Below, one piece after another: positions 18,891 through 28,025 of a stretch of 40,822 nucleotides of DNA. A model generated the notes under the pieces. It was not told the DNA's origin. It worked only from the letters and a program-made list of their open reading frames with translations, and ran no database searches. The position numbers and the translations under genes are program-made. Position 1 is the first letter of the stretch. Every line of letters begins with the position of its first letter. Origin of the DNA: Gammaproteobacteria bacterium (GTDB lineage Bacteria; Pseudomonadota; Gammaproteobacteria; Steroidobacterales; Woeseiaceae); assembly GCA_029863705.1 (NCBI GenBank), contig JAOTUU010000008.1:1-40822 (forward strand), written 5' to 3'.

Positions 18891-21800
18891 GTGAAGAATC
18901 TACTTCTTTTCAAGAACTTATCTATCTTGTGTACTGCGGTCGCACTATCCGCGATATTATTCAGCGGAACAGCGCTTGCGCAAAACACGTCATCATCGCT
19001 CAGGGTCGTCGTCACAGACGCAAACGGTGCTGCAGCAAGTGGCATTCGGGTCAACGTGACGCACGTACCAACTGGACGTTCCCAGGTCGTTGCTTCGAGT
19101 ACTCAAGGCATTGCGGCAATGCGCGGCCTTGCCGTTGGTGGTCCATATGAGGTATCTGTCGTAGGCGGCGCCGATTACGCAGCGGATGTCATTCAAAACA
19201 TCTATCTCGAACTGGATAAGACCGCGGTTGTCGATCTCGCGGTGCGGTCCGTTATCGAAGAAATCATGGTTACGGCTGTGGCTCCGACCGGAGAAATAGC
19301 TGTTGGCGTAGGTAGCGCTTTCGACCGCGCGACACTCGACGCTACTCCTTCAATTTCTCGCGACTTTGTCAGCGCCCTGGCAACCGACCCCAAGATCATG
19401 GTGGACAACAGTGTCGCGCGCGGCCCGGCCGTGTCTATGGCAGGACAAAACTTTCGATTCAATAGTTTGACGATTGACGGCGTGCCGCAAAACGATAACT
19501 TCGGACTATCGAAGAATGCTTCAGCGACACAGCGCACACCGATATCGATTGACGCAATCGAGGCAATCACGGTCAACATGGCGCCCTACGACGTGACCTA
19601 TGGCAACTTTATTGGTGGCAACATCAATATTGTCACGAAGTCCGGCACTAATGACTTCAGTGGTAGCGCCTATTATTTCTCGACGGACGACAGCTTCACC
19701 GGCGACAAGTCCCAGGGCGACACGATCAGCATTCCCGATTTCTCGGAGGACACCTACGGCTTCACGCTCGGCGGGCCAATAATCGAGGACAAACTGTTCT
19801 TCTTCACTAATTACGAGAAGTTCGAAACGACGCGGCCAGCCAATGCTCTTCCCATTGAGCAAATTGCGGGCGTAACGCAGGCCGATGTAGATCGGGTCAG
19901 ATCAGTCCTGCAGACAGAGTACGGATTCGACCCCGGACCGTACGCAGCAACAGACGACGACCAGGACGAAAAACTCCTCGTCAAGTTCGACTGGTTCATC
20001 AATGACGATCACCGAGCCATAGCGACTTACCAGAGTGCTGACGGCGATGTGATCTTCGATGATTTCCCGACTTCGGCAGCCCTGCATTCCAATCGTTACA
20101 ACATTAATGAAGAAATGAATGCTTACTCGCTGCATGTGTTCTCGAACTGGACTGACAATTTCTCAACCGAATTCAAATTCGGTACCAAGGATGTCAAGAA
20201 CCGCCAGGTCAGTGTTGATTCGTCAACCAACGAGTTCTGGGTCTTCACGAACGCCGGCGGCACAATATTCGCGGGCGGCGACCGGTTCCGGCATGCGAAC
20301 GAGTTGGACAATGAGTCTGATGTTTTCCGCATCAAGGGTGACTATGTCATGGGTGACCATGTCATTACGGCCGGCTGGGAAAGAGAATCGAAATCAGTTC
20401 GCAACCTCTTCCTGCCTTTCTCTCGCGGCGCTTTCGTGTTCTTCGGCATCGACGCTCTTGAGGCTCGCGATCTCGGCTTCCTGCTGTTCGGCGGCTCAAA
20501 TACGGGTATACCGTCCGACGCTGAAGCGAATTTCACACTCGATGTCGACAGCTTTTTCGTCCAGGATGAGTGGACGCCAACGAGTGACCTGACCATGACT
20601 TTCGGTTTGCGATTCGACTCGCTATCCAATAGCGATGCGATCACAGACAACCCGAATTTCTTCGCCAGGCGCGGCTACGCGAACGGCGAGAATCTCGACG
20701 GTAAGGATCTCGTGCAACCTCGATTTGGCTTCAGCTGGGATGCCTCAGATCGTTTGACGGTCAGAGGCGGTGCCGGTCTGTTTGGTGGCGGTTCGCCATT
20801 GATCATCCTGTCGAACAGCTATGCAGGTGACGGAATCAGCCGTACATTTGCGGGCTTTTTCGCAGGGTTCTTCGGTCCGCCCGTCAGCGATAGCCTCGAT
20901 GCCGCCGTTGCAGCATTGCCTAGCCCGACTGCAGCGTTCGACAATATGCAACAGTACCTCGGAGTGGATCCAGTTGGCCAAACCGACGCAATTGACCCGA
21001 GCTACGATATTCTAAGTAGCTGGAAATATAGTATCGGTGTGGACTACCTGGCAGATCTTGGTTTTCTCGGAGACGACTGGCAGTTGTCAGCAGACGTAAT
21101 CTTTTCCGATGTCAAAACTGCTTACAATATCTTTGAGGCACGACGGTCCGTAGTCGATCAAGCTCCGGATGGCAGACCTATTTACGATACGCCGCCTGGC
21201 GCTGATTACATTACGACCAACACCAACAAGGGCAGTGGCACGGTCATCTCGTTTAACGCGAACAAGATGTTCGACACCGATGCCGGTACGTTTGACGTGA
21301 CTTTCGGGTACACCCACCAGGATATCGATGAGTTGCGAGCCTACAATCGCTTCATAACATTTGAGACGTTGGCGTTCGATGCGGGTACGGATCTGAACAA
21401 CCCTGTTTTGGCACCTTCTAAATACGAGGTAGAAGACCGCTTCACAGGCACCTTGACTTGGCAAAAAGAACTGTTCGGCGACAACGTTACGAGCCTCGGA
21501 CTCGTTTGGCAGGCTCGATCGGGACGGCACTTTACGTACGTTTTCGGCAGCCAGGGCCTCTCAACTTTTGGAGGTCATGAATTCGCTGACTGGGGAAGTG
21601 AAAGCGAAACGCCCGGCACCCATCTGTTCTACGTACCGACAAGCGCAACCGACCAGATCATCTCTGGTGACCCGGGCTTCCTCGCTGATCTAGATCAGTT
21701 CATCAGCGATGACAGATGCCTCAGCAAGAACCGTGGCTCGATCATGACTCGGAACGCCTGCACGACGGGCTGGGTAAACATCATCAATTTGCGGCTTGCG

Positions 21801-22079
21801 CAAGAGATCAACGTTGGCGATATGGCGTTTGACCTGATGTTCGATATCGAAAACCTGGGCAACCTGCTCAATGATGATTGGGGTCGTGTGGACAGCTACA
21901 CGGCACCATCCAACGTCGCACCTGCCAATGTCGCGATTAACGGCGCCGGCGATCAGTATGTTCTGACGCCTTCCGCGTCATACGTTCCCGGCGATTCAAG
22001 CACGATTGTGTCGAAACCTGAGATAGCAGCACTGCCGTCTGTGTATCGCATTCAGCTTGGCGTACGCTTCCGCTTCTAG
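18891..22079 (+). CDS. TonB-dependent receptor, Oar-like, with N-terminal carboxypeptidase-regulatory-like domain
   Basis: Likely GTG start at 18891 (VKNLLLFKNLSILCTAVALSAILFSGTALAQ signal peptide) within ORF 18813-22079; 'SLRVVVTDANGAAASGIRVNVTHVPTGRSQ'; 'FNSLTIDGVPQNDNFGL'; C-terminal 'YRIQLGVRFRF'. Confidence 0.9.
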   Translation: MKNLLLFKNLSILCTAVALSAILFSGTALAQNTSSSLRVVVTDANGAAASGIRVNVTHVPTGRSQVVASSTQGIAAMRGLAVGGPYEVSVVGGADYAADVIQNIYLELDKTAVVDLAVRSVIEEIMVTAVAPTGEIAVGVGSAFDRATLDATPSISRDFVSALATDPKIMVDNSVARGPAVSMAGQNFRFNSLTIDGVPQNDNFGLSKNASATQRTPISIDAIEAITVNMAPYDVTYGNFIGGNINIVTKSGTNDFSGSAYYFSTDDSFTGDKSQGDTISIPDFSEDTYGFTLGGPIIEDKLFFFTNYEKFETTRPANALPIEQIAGVTQADVDRVRSVLQTEYGFDPGPYAATDDDQDEKLLVKFDWFINDDHRAIATYQSADGDVIFDDFPTSAALHSNRYNINEEMNAYSLHVFSNWTDNFSTEFKFGTKDVKNRQVSVDSSTNEFWVFTNAGGTIFAGGDRFRHANELDNESDVFRIKGDYVMGDHVITAGWERESKSVRNLFLPFSRGAFVFFGIDALEARDLGFLLFGGSNTGIPSDAEANFTLDVDSFFVQDEWTPTSDLTMTFGLRFDSLSNSDAITDNPNFFARRGYANGENLDGKDLVQPRFGFSWDASDRLTVRGGAGLFGGGSPLIILSNSYAGDGISRTFAGFFAGFFGPPVSDSLDAAVAALPSPTAAFDNMQQYLGVDPVGQTDAIDPSYDILSSWKYSIGVDYLADLGFLGDDWQLSADVIFSDVKTAYNIFEARRSVVDQAPDGRPIYDTPPGADYITTNTNKGSGTVISFNANKMFDTDAGTFDVTFGYTHQDIDELRAYNRFITFETLAFDAGTDLNNPVLAPSKYEVEDRFTGTLTWQKELFGDNVTSLGLVWQARSGRHFTYVFGSQGLSTFGGHEFADWGSESETPGTHLFYVPTSATDQIISGDPGFLADLDQFISDDRCLSKNRGSIMTRNACTTGWVNIINLRLAQEINVGDMAFDLMFDIENLGNLLNDDWGRVDSYTAPSNVAPANVAINGAGDQYVLTPSASYVPGDSSTIVSKPEIAALPSVYRIQLGVRFRF

Positions 22080-22104
22080 GCGATTTCGTACAATGCGCAA
22101 TTGG

Positions 22105-22132
22105 AAGGGGCAGCATTGCTGCCCCTTTTTTT
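22105..22132 (+). terminator. Rho-independent terminator after the second TonB-dependent receptor
   Basis: AAGGGGCAGC-ATT-GCTGCCCCTT hairpin followed by a run of T. Confidence 0.88.
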
Positions 22133-22148
22133 GTGTCAAAATACGTCG

Positions 22149-23099
22149 GTGATTGACGTCGACAAACTTTCTCGCCTTAAGCTCTCTCTTCTTACGACGT
22201 TTCAGGTATTGCTGCAGGAACGCAGCGCCCGCGCCGCGGCTGAAAAACTCAATCTGTCCCAGTCCGCTGTCAGCAAGAATCTCGCCCAACTCCGACGTTT
22301 GTTTGATGATCCTTTGTTCTACCGCACATCACATGGCCTGACGCCTACTCCACTTGCCAGGAGTCTCGAAGGTCCGCTGTGTGAGGTGTTGTTTCAGATC
22401 GACGGCCTTCTGAACCCCGCAGAGTTTGTCGCCGAGAGTTACAGCGGACGTGTGCGAATTGCGTTGCATGATGCCGGGTATGCTTTCATTGCAGCTCCGC
22501 TGATGGCCCTGTGTGAAAAACAGGCGCCGGGTCTTCAGGCAGATTTCTGGTTCAAGGACGTCAAGGGTCTGCAGGCACTACTGAATGCCGAAATTGATCT
22601 TTTGATTCTGCCGCAGGATATCGGACAACAATGGCATGATGATGAACAACTGATCTGGCGCGAACTTTATCAGGAGCCATTGGTTTGTCTGCTGCGGTCC
22701 GGCAACCCTGCATTGCAGCGTGCGTGGAACGAAAAAACCTATTTGGCCTGCTCGCACATTGGCGTGCGCGACAGTCAACTCGGCACAGCAATGCTTGATC
22801 AGCGACTCAACCAGCAGCATCACGGGCGGGATTTTTCGGCAATGGCTCCCGATTTCCACACAGCGACGCGACTTGTGCAACAAACGGATTCAGTATTCAC
22901 CTGTTCGCATAGTTGGGCTGAACTGGTATTGGCGGAGGTCGATGTCGTCAGGAAGCCTCTACCATTCCCCGAGCAACAGTGCTCTTATCAGCTCGTTTGG
23001 CATAAGCGGACAGACACCTCTCCGCTGCACATCTGGTTGCGCGATCGTATCTGTGACATTTGCGATGGCCTGAAGGTGCGTTACGAACTTAAGCGCTGA
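22149..23099 (+). CDS. LysR-family transcriptional regulator
   Basis: 'LSLLTTFQVLLQERSARAAAEKLNLSQSAVSKNLAQLRRLFDDPLFYRTSHGLTPTPLA' HTH; GTG start at 22149 preferred over track TTG 22101, which lies upstream of the terminator. Confidence 0.9.
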   Translation: MIDVDKLSRLKLSLLTTFQVLLQERSARAAAEKLNLSQSAVSKNLAQLRRLFDDPLFYRTSHGLTPTPLARSLEGPLCEVLFQIDGLLNPAEFVAESYSGRVRIALHDAGYAFIAAPLMALCEKQAPGLQADFWFKDVKGLQALLNAEIDLLILPQDIGQQWHDDEQLIWRELYQEPLVCLLRSGNPALQRAWNEKTYLACSHIGVRDSQLGTAMLDQRLNQQHHGRDFSAMAPDFHTATRLVQQTDSVFTCSHSWAELVLAEVDVVRKPLPFPEQQCSYQLVWHKRTDTSPLHIWLRDRICDICDGLKVRYELKR

Positions 23100-23104
23100 C
23101 CGTT

Positions 23105-23971
23105 CTAGATATACACCGCCGGTGTAATCACATTCTGAATGCCTGCCGCACGTAGACGTTCGGCGGCCATCTCGACACCGGCCTGCGGCATCTTCTCCCA
23201 TTCCAGCGCTTTACCTTTGACGCCATGATGTTGAAAGGCATTCAGTTTGATGCGGACGTCTTTTCCAAGCGACCCGACAAACTCGATCAACTGGTTCAAC
23301 TCGGCGTCGTTATCGGTTTTGCCGGGGATCAAAAGAAACCGCAATTCATAGAGTTTTCCGGCCGCGTACAGCATCCTGGCTGCGCGAAGACTACGTTGAT
23401 TGCTCTTGCCGGTTAGTCCCTCATGCAGAGAGTCGTCAAATGCCTTTATGTCGAGCATTACGCCGTCTGTAACACGCATTAGCTTCGTCCAGTTTTCGGC
23501 ACCCAGGTGACCGTTGCTATCGACAAAACAGCTAAGGCCTGCGATATCCTCATCCGATTTGACGGCTTGAAACAGTTCGCTGATGAATTTCAGTTGCTGC
23601 GTAGGTTCGCCGCCGGATACCGTGATGCCGCTCAAGAATGGCCGGTGCTTGCGGATCAACTCCAGGATATTCGCGATGCTGTATTGCCGCACCATCGGGT
23701 TGGCGCTGATCGGACACACGTCAATACAGGCGTCACATGAATCGCAGGCAATAGGGTCGAACGAAATCTTGCCGTCCACCAGGGACAATGCGTCGGCGTG
23801 GCAGGCAGGAACACATTCGCCACAATGATTGCAAACGCCAATCGTATGGGGATTGTGGCAAGCCGAGCAATTGAAGTTACATCCCTGCAAGAAGATAACG
23901 AGTCGGTTGCCCGGCCCGTCTACGCACGAATAGGTCAGAATTTTACTGACTGTAGCCTGGGCGGAGCTCAT
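23105..23971 (-). CDS. yjjW: Glycyl-radical-enzyme activase, YjjW family (radical SAM plus ferredoxin-like clusters)
   Basis: 'CVDGPGNRLVIFLQGCNFNCSACHNPHTIG' radical-SAM CxxxCxxC; CNHCGECVPAC and CDSCDACIDVC; 'SGGEPTQQ'. Adjacent to yjjI. Confidence 0.87.
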   Translation of the reverse strand: MSSAQATVSKILTYSCVDGPGNRLVIFLQGCNFNCSACHNPHTIGVCNHCGECVPACHADALSLVDGKISFDPIACDSCDACIDVCPISANPMVRQYSIANILELIRKHRPFLSGITVSGGEPTQQLKFISELFQAVKSDEDIAGLSCFVDSNGHLGAENWTKLMRVTDGVMLDIKAFDDSLHEGLTGKSNQRSLRAARMLYAAGKLYELRFLLIPGKTDNDAELNQLIEFVGSLGKDVRIKLNAFQHHGVKGKALEWEKMPQAGVEMAAERLRAAGIQNVITPAVYI

Positions 23972-25478
23972 GACTCATGACTCGAGGTTTGCGCTCAAGA
24001 ATATTCACTATGTCGGCAGCTTCCGCGCCCAACGCAGTGGTATTTGTGCGCGAACCTTTTTCCTCGTTAAATTTCTTGATGTCTGACAAACGGATCATGA
24101 AACCGGTCACACGCACCAGGTCATTGCTTGCAACATTGACTGTGAATTCACGGAATCCGCAGGAAAACGCACCTTTGCAAAGTTGTTGCATCGCTTCCGG
24201 ATTGTTCTTGATGGTTTCATCCAGTGTCAGGATTTCGCTGATCCCGGATTCATAGTATTGATGGTGTGGCGCAAGCGCCTGAATATGCATCACCGGATCC
24301 GGTTCGGTACCGTAGGGAATCCGCACACCAGGCGTTGCTTCTTCATCATTGCTCAGTCCTGCCTGCGCGTGCAGCATGGCACGGCCTCGCCAGACATTCT
24401 TCATAGGCCGCCGCTCGACAGCTTCTGCCAACACCCTGGAAATCCTGTGGCCCAGTGCGTTCGCGAGGTCGTCAAATCCATATCGACCGGCCCGACCTTC
24501 CTTGTCCTGCAGCACGTTGACCGCCTCGGCCATTGCGTAGATGCCATACATCGCGGTGAATCGATCTCGCTCTATCCAGCCCTCCTCAACAAGGAAACTT
24601 TCGAAGAAATTGGATTCGTCAAACAGAAACTTTATCCGGTTTTCAGCAAGCCGGAAATTCATCTCCATGTAATGTGGAAGCACGCGGTCAAAGAAGTCTG
24701 CTTCGCCTTTCGAGCGCAGGGCAACTTCCTTCAAACTGAGACGCGTCAAGGTCGACGAACCGCCGGCAACAGGCAGAGCGTTGTAGCAACTTACGATTCC
24801 GTAGCCACGTTCGTCGAAAGTCTCGACGTGCATCGGATGGTTCGCGATATGCGGCTTCGAGCATTCAACGATGCTGTTTGTGGCGATGGCCAGTATCTGC
24901 TCGCTACTGACTTGCGGATCATAGAAAAACGTCAGGTTCGGTGCGGTCTGCTTCAGCTCGGAATCAACCCGCAAAATGGTACGAGCTACCCGATTGTCCG
25001 TCGGACCGATGTTGGCGTGCATGAACGCATCGGGCAAGGTGCGATCAAGATAACGCCAGAATAATTTTATCTTCTTGTAGAGTTCGTCATCATCCACACC
25101 GTCGCAGAACGGCAGTAGCAGATCATCCAATTGGCCTAAGTAGACTGGCATGCCTGTGACAGACGGGACGTGGTGATAGGCAATCATCAATGTGTTGATC
25201 GCCTCATCGAGGGTCTCGGGCACGGGCAGTTCCAGGTACTCGCTGCCATGCTTGAGCACAATGCTGTAGTCAGGCAACACGTAGCGTGGCTTGTAAGGCG
25301 CATGTCCCTCATACAGATCGCAGATCACCCGCTCATCCAACGCCTGTTGCGTATCCGTGTCCAGGGCCGGATACGGCAGCATATTCTCGGCCTCGAGCGA
25401 CAGGTAGTGCGCCTTCTGCGCTGGGCTCAAGGTCTTGTCAGTTGTGATTTCATGCAGCTTGCGAGTGATTTCTTGCAC
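23943..25478 (-). CDS. yjjI: Glycyl radical enzyme, YjjI family
   Basis: 'GIVSCYNALPVAGGSSTLTRLSLKEVA' (candidate active-site Cys) and C-terminal glycyl-radical loop 'VRVTGFMIRLSDIKK'; partner of the YjjW-like activase; GTG start at 25478. Confidence 0.85.
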   Translation of the reverse strand: MQEITRKLHEITTDKTLSPAQKAHYLSLEAENMLPYPALDTDTQQALDERVICDLYEGHAPYKPRYVLPDYSIVLKHGSEYLELPVPETLDEAINTLMIAYHHVPSVTGMPVYLGQLDDLLLPFCDGVDDDELYKKIKLFWRYLDRTLPDAFMHANIGPTDNRVARTILRVDSELKQTAPNLTFFYDPQVSSEQILAIATNSIVECSKPHIANHPMHVETFDERGYGIVSCYNALPVAGGSSTLTRLSLKEVALRSKGEADFFDRVLPHYMEMNFRLAENRIKFLFDESNFFESFLVEEGWIERDRFTAMYGIYAMAEAVNVLQDKEGRAGRYGFDDLANALGHRISRVLAEAVERRPMKNVWRGRAMLHAQAGLSNDEEATPGVRIPYGTEPDPVMHIQALAPHHQYYESGISEILTLDETIKNNPEAMQQLCKGAFSCGFREFTVNVASNDLVRVTGFMIRLSDIKKFNEEKGSRTNTTALGAEAADIVNILERKPRVMSHELRPGYSQ

Positions 25479-25564
25479 GTCTCTGCTCCCGCTGGAAAAC
25501 GCCTCTTGCCACTATATTAGTCGAAAGCGTGTATTTCGAAAATGGAAATTTAAGAAATATTATT

Positions 25565-25579
25565 TTTCTATAATAGAAA
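25565..25579. promoter_or_regulatory. 15-bp palindrome TTTCTATAATAGAAA, candidate operator in the AT-rich divergent yjjI / amidohydrolase intergenic region
   Basis: Perfect 7-bp arms around one central base; TTTCGAAA palindrome also present at 25534-25541. Confidence 0.4.
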
Positions 25580-25700
25580 CTCTCTGCCTGCGCCATATTC
25601 AGCAAGAACCGAGCCTGGGAGCCCTTCTGACAGGCCAGCAATTAACGCTCCAGCCCGCCGCGGCCGCCGTGATACGGCATTTTTGTGTCAGAATACGTGG

Positions 25701-27143
25701 GTGAAGAAAACTCCGGGAATTGTTGCGCTTATTGCCGTCCTCGCCGCCCTGTTCGCTTGCACACCGCAAGAAGATGCAGGACCAACGGTAGCGGCCGGGC
25801 AATCCGCAAAGCAGATCGATTTGATCGTCAACGGCGACTACGTAATAACGATGGATGATGCGGCCACTGTCCATACAGGTGCCGCAGTTGCCATCGATCA
25901 AGGCGTTATCATCGCCGTCGGGCCGGCCGCAGAAATTGCCGCAAGCTACGACGCAAGCGAGGTCCTTGCTGGCCAGGATCGCATTGTCACGCCCGGACTG
26001 GTTAACGGCCACTCGCATGCAGCCATGACTTTGCTTCGTGGCGTCGCCGACGACCTCGCACTCATGGACTGGCTAACGAATTATATCTTCCCTGCCGAGG
26101 TGGAATTCGTTGATGCCGAGTTCGTCCGTATTGGCACCGAGCTGGCCTGCTGGGAAATGATCCGTGGCGGCACAACGACCTTCGTCGATATGTACTATTA
26201 CCCGGATACGATTGCCGACGTCGTCGACAAGTGTGGAATGCGCGCTTTGATTTCCACAACTGTTATCGACCAACGTAGCCCTGACGCCGAAAATGCGGCC
26301 GATTCAATTCGCAAAGGCAGCGGCTTTATCGAACGATGGCAGGACAGGAACAGTCGCATCTCGCCCATATTCGGGCCTCACGCAAATTACACCCTCGATG
26401 CAGATCAGTTACGCGCGACACATGAAGCAGCATTGGCACTCGGCGTCCCCATCAGTATTCACATGTCGGAATCGGCCTTCGAGGTGCAGTACAGCAAAGA
26501 CACATATGGCATGACCAGCATCGAGTTGTTCGAGTCAATCGGCTTCTTCGACGGACCAACAATAGGGGCGCATGTCGTTTGGCCGACCGAGGCCGAGATA
26601 CAGATTCTCGTCGACCGGCGAGTCGGCGTTATTCATAACCCAAGTTCGAACATGAAAATTGCGTCGGGCATTGCGCCTGTCGCCGACATGCTGGCCGCCG
26701 GCGTCCGCGTGGGTCTGGGCACGGATGGTGCGGCCAGTAATAACGATCTCGACATGTGGGAAGAGATGCGACTCGCGTCGTTCCTGCAGAAAGTTGAACA
26801 GATGAATCCTGAGGTTCTTCCAGCCGTCACCGTGTTTCGTATGGCTACAAGCGGTGGAGCCACCGCCATTGGACTCGGGGAATCTATCGGTTCGCTGGAG
26901 GTCGGCAAACGCGCCGATATTATCCAGGTCGCATTTGACGACGTTCATCATGTGCCAACTTACGATGTCATTTCTCACCTCGTTTATGTTTCAGACGAAC
27001 AGGATGTTGCATCGGTTGTCGTCGATGGTAAATTGTTGATGCGCGAAAAGGAGCTTCTGACCATCGATACAGCACGCGTAGCCGAAGAGGCCCGGGCTCT
27101 CGCCGCCAGAATTCAAAGTGCGTTGAAGGAGAGAAACCGCTAA
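25701..27143 (+). CDS. Amidohydrolase, S-adenosylhomocysteine/5'-methylthioadenosine deaminase-like, predicted lipoprotein
   Basis: GTG start at 25701; lipobox LAALFAC; 'IVTPGLVNGHSHAAMTLLRGVADDLALMDWLTNYIFPAE', 'IGAHVVWPTEAEIQIL', 'VIHNPSSNMKIASGIAPVADMLAAGVRVGLGTDGAASNNDLDMWEEMR'. Confidence 0.87.
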   Translation: MKKTPGIVALIAVLAALFACTPQEDAGPTVAAGQSAKQIDLIVNGDYVITMDDAATVHTGAAVAIDQGVIIAVGPAAEIAASYDASEVLAGQDRIVTPGLVNGHSHAAMTLLRGVADDLALMDWLTNYIFPAEVEFVDAEFVRIGTELACWEMIRGGTTTFVDMYYYPDTIADVVDKCGMRALISTTVIDQRSPDAENAADSIRKGSGFIERWQDRNSRISPIFGPHANYTLDADQLRATHEAALALGVPISIHMSESAFEVQYSKDTYGMTSIELFESIGFFDGPTIGAHVVWPTEAEIQILVDRRVGVIHNPSSNMKIASGIAPVADMLAAGVRVGLGTDGAASNNDLDMWEEMRLASFLQKVEQMNPEVLPAVTVFRMATSGGATAIGLGESIGSLEVGKRADIIQVAFDDVHHVPTYDVISHLVYVSDEQDVASVVVDGKLLMREKELLTIDTARVAEEARALAARIQSALKERNR

Positions 27144-27574
27144 TGTTGCGTAACGTTGTGGCAACCGTTATCGGCGTCGTTACGGCGTTCGTTACGGTTA
27201 TGCTCGTCGACAAAATCGGGCACATGGTCTATCCCGCACCCGCAGGTCTCGACTTCACTGACCCGGACGCGATACGCCCTTACCTTGCTACACTGCCAAT
27301 TGGTGCATTTCTCTTTATCCTGGCATCGTCGGTGGTCGCTGCTTTTGACGGCACTCTCGTTGCCTGCTTGATCGGCGACGCGAGGGCGAGGATATTCGGT
27401 ATCGTGGTGGGCGGTTTCGTTTTTGCGGCATCTGTCGCTAATTTCATCGCCATTCCGCACCCGCTCTGGTTAGCGCTCGCGACACTCGCCGGAGTGGTCC
27501 TGAGCACCTTGCTGGCAATGCGCCTGGCAACTGCGATTCGCGGAACGGAAACCCGTGACGGCAATCCAGGATAG
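27143..27574 (+). CDS. Small integral membrane protein of unknown function
   Basis: 143 aa with about four hydrophobic segments; start overlaps the upstream stop (A at 27143) and the 3' end overlaps the downstream thioesterase start. Confidence 0.7.
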   Translation: MLRNVVATVIGVVTAFVTVMLVDKIGHMVYPAPAGLDFTDPDAIRPYLATLPIGAFLFILASSVVAAFDGTLVACLIGDARARIFGIVVGGFVFAASVANFIAIPHPLWLALATLAGVVLSTLLAMRLATAIRGTETRDGNPG

Positions 27575-28013
27575 CTTCAAGGACAATCATTGCTATGGCT
27601 GCGGTGCCGATAACCCGCTTGGCATGCAGATCAAAAGTCACTGGGATGGCGAGGTATCAACCTGCACGTATGTGCCGCGTCCTGAACAAAGTGCGGGGCC
27701 AACTCACCTGCTTTACGGCGGCGCAATAGCCAGCCTTATCGATTGTCACAGTGTTGGCACGGCCATCGCTAACTACTACGATCTGGAGAAGCGCGACGTT
27801 GGAACGGATCCGCAAATCTGGTGCGTAACCGGCCGACTTACCGTGAATTACCTGAAACCGACGCCGATAGATCAGCCCGTTGAACTGCGCGCAGTCGTTA
27901 CAGAGTGCACTGAGAAAAAGACCATTCTGGAATGCAGCGTCAGTTCAGGCGGTGAAGTCACCGCCCAAGGCGAAGTCATTGCCATACGAGTCCCCTACTC
28001 CTGGCGAGAGTAG
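27555..28013 (+). CDS. Hotdog-fold thioesterase (PaaI-like)
   Basis: 'NHCYGCGADNPLGMQIKSHWDG', 'THLLYGGAIASLIDCHSVGTA', 'VTGRLTVNYLKPTPIDQPVEL'; GTG start. Confidence 0.82.
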   Translation: MTAIQDSFKDNHCYGCGADNPLGMQIKSHWDGEVSTCTYVPRPEQSAGPTHLLYGGAIASLIDCHSVGTAIANYYDLEKRDVGTDPQIWCVTGRLTVNYLKPTPIDQPVELRAVVTECTEKKTILECSVSSGGEVTAQGEVIAIRVPYSWRE

Positions 28014-28025
28014 GCAGAAACAAAA

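Noticed and set aside
24183-25064. 293-aa plus-strand ORF opposite yjjI
   Set aside because: Antisense to the well-supported glycyl radical enzyme; no motif or signal, low-plausibility composition.
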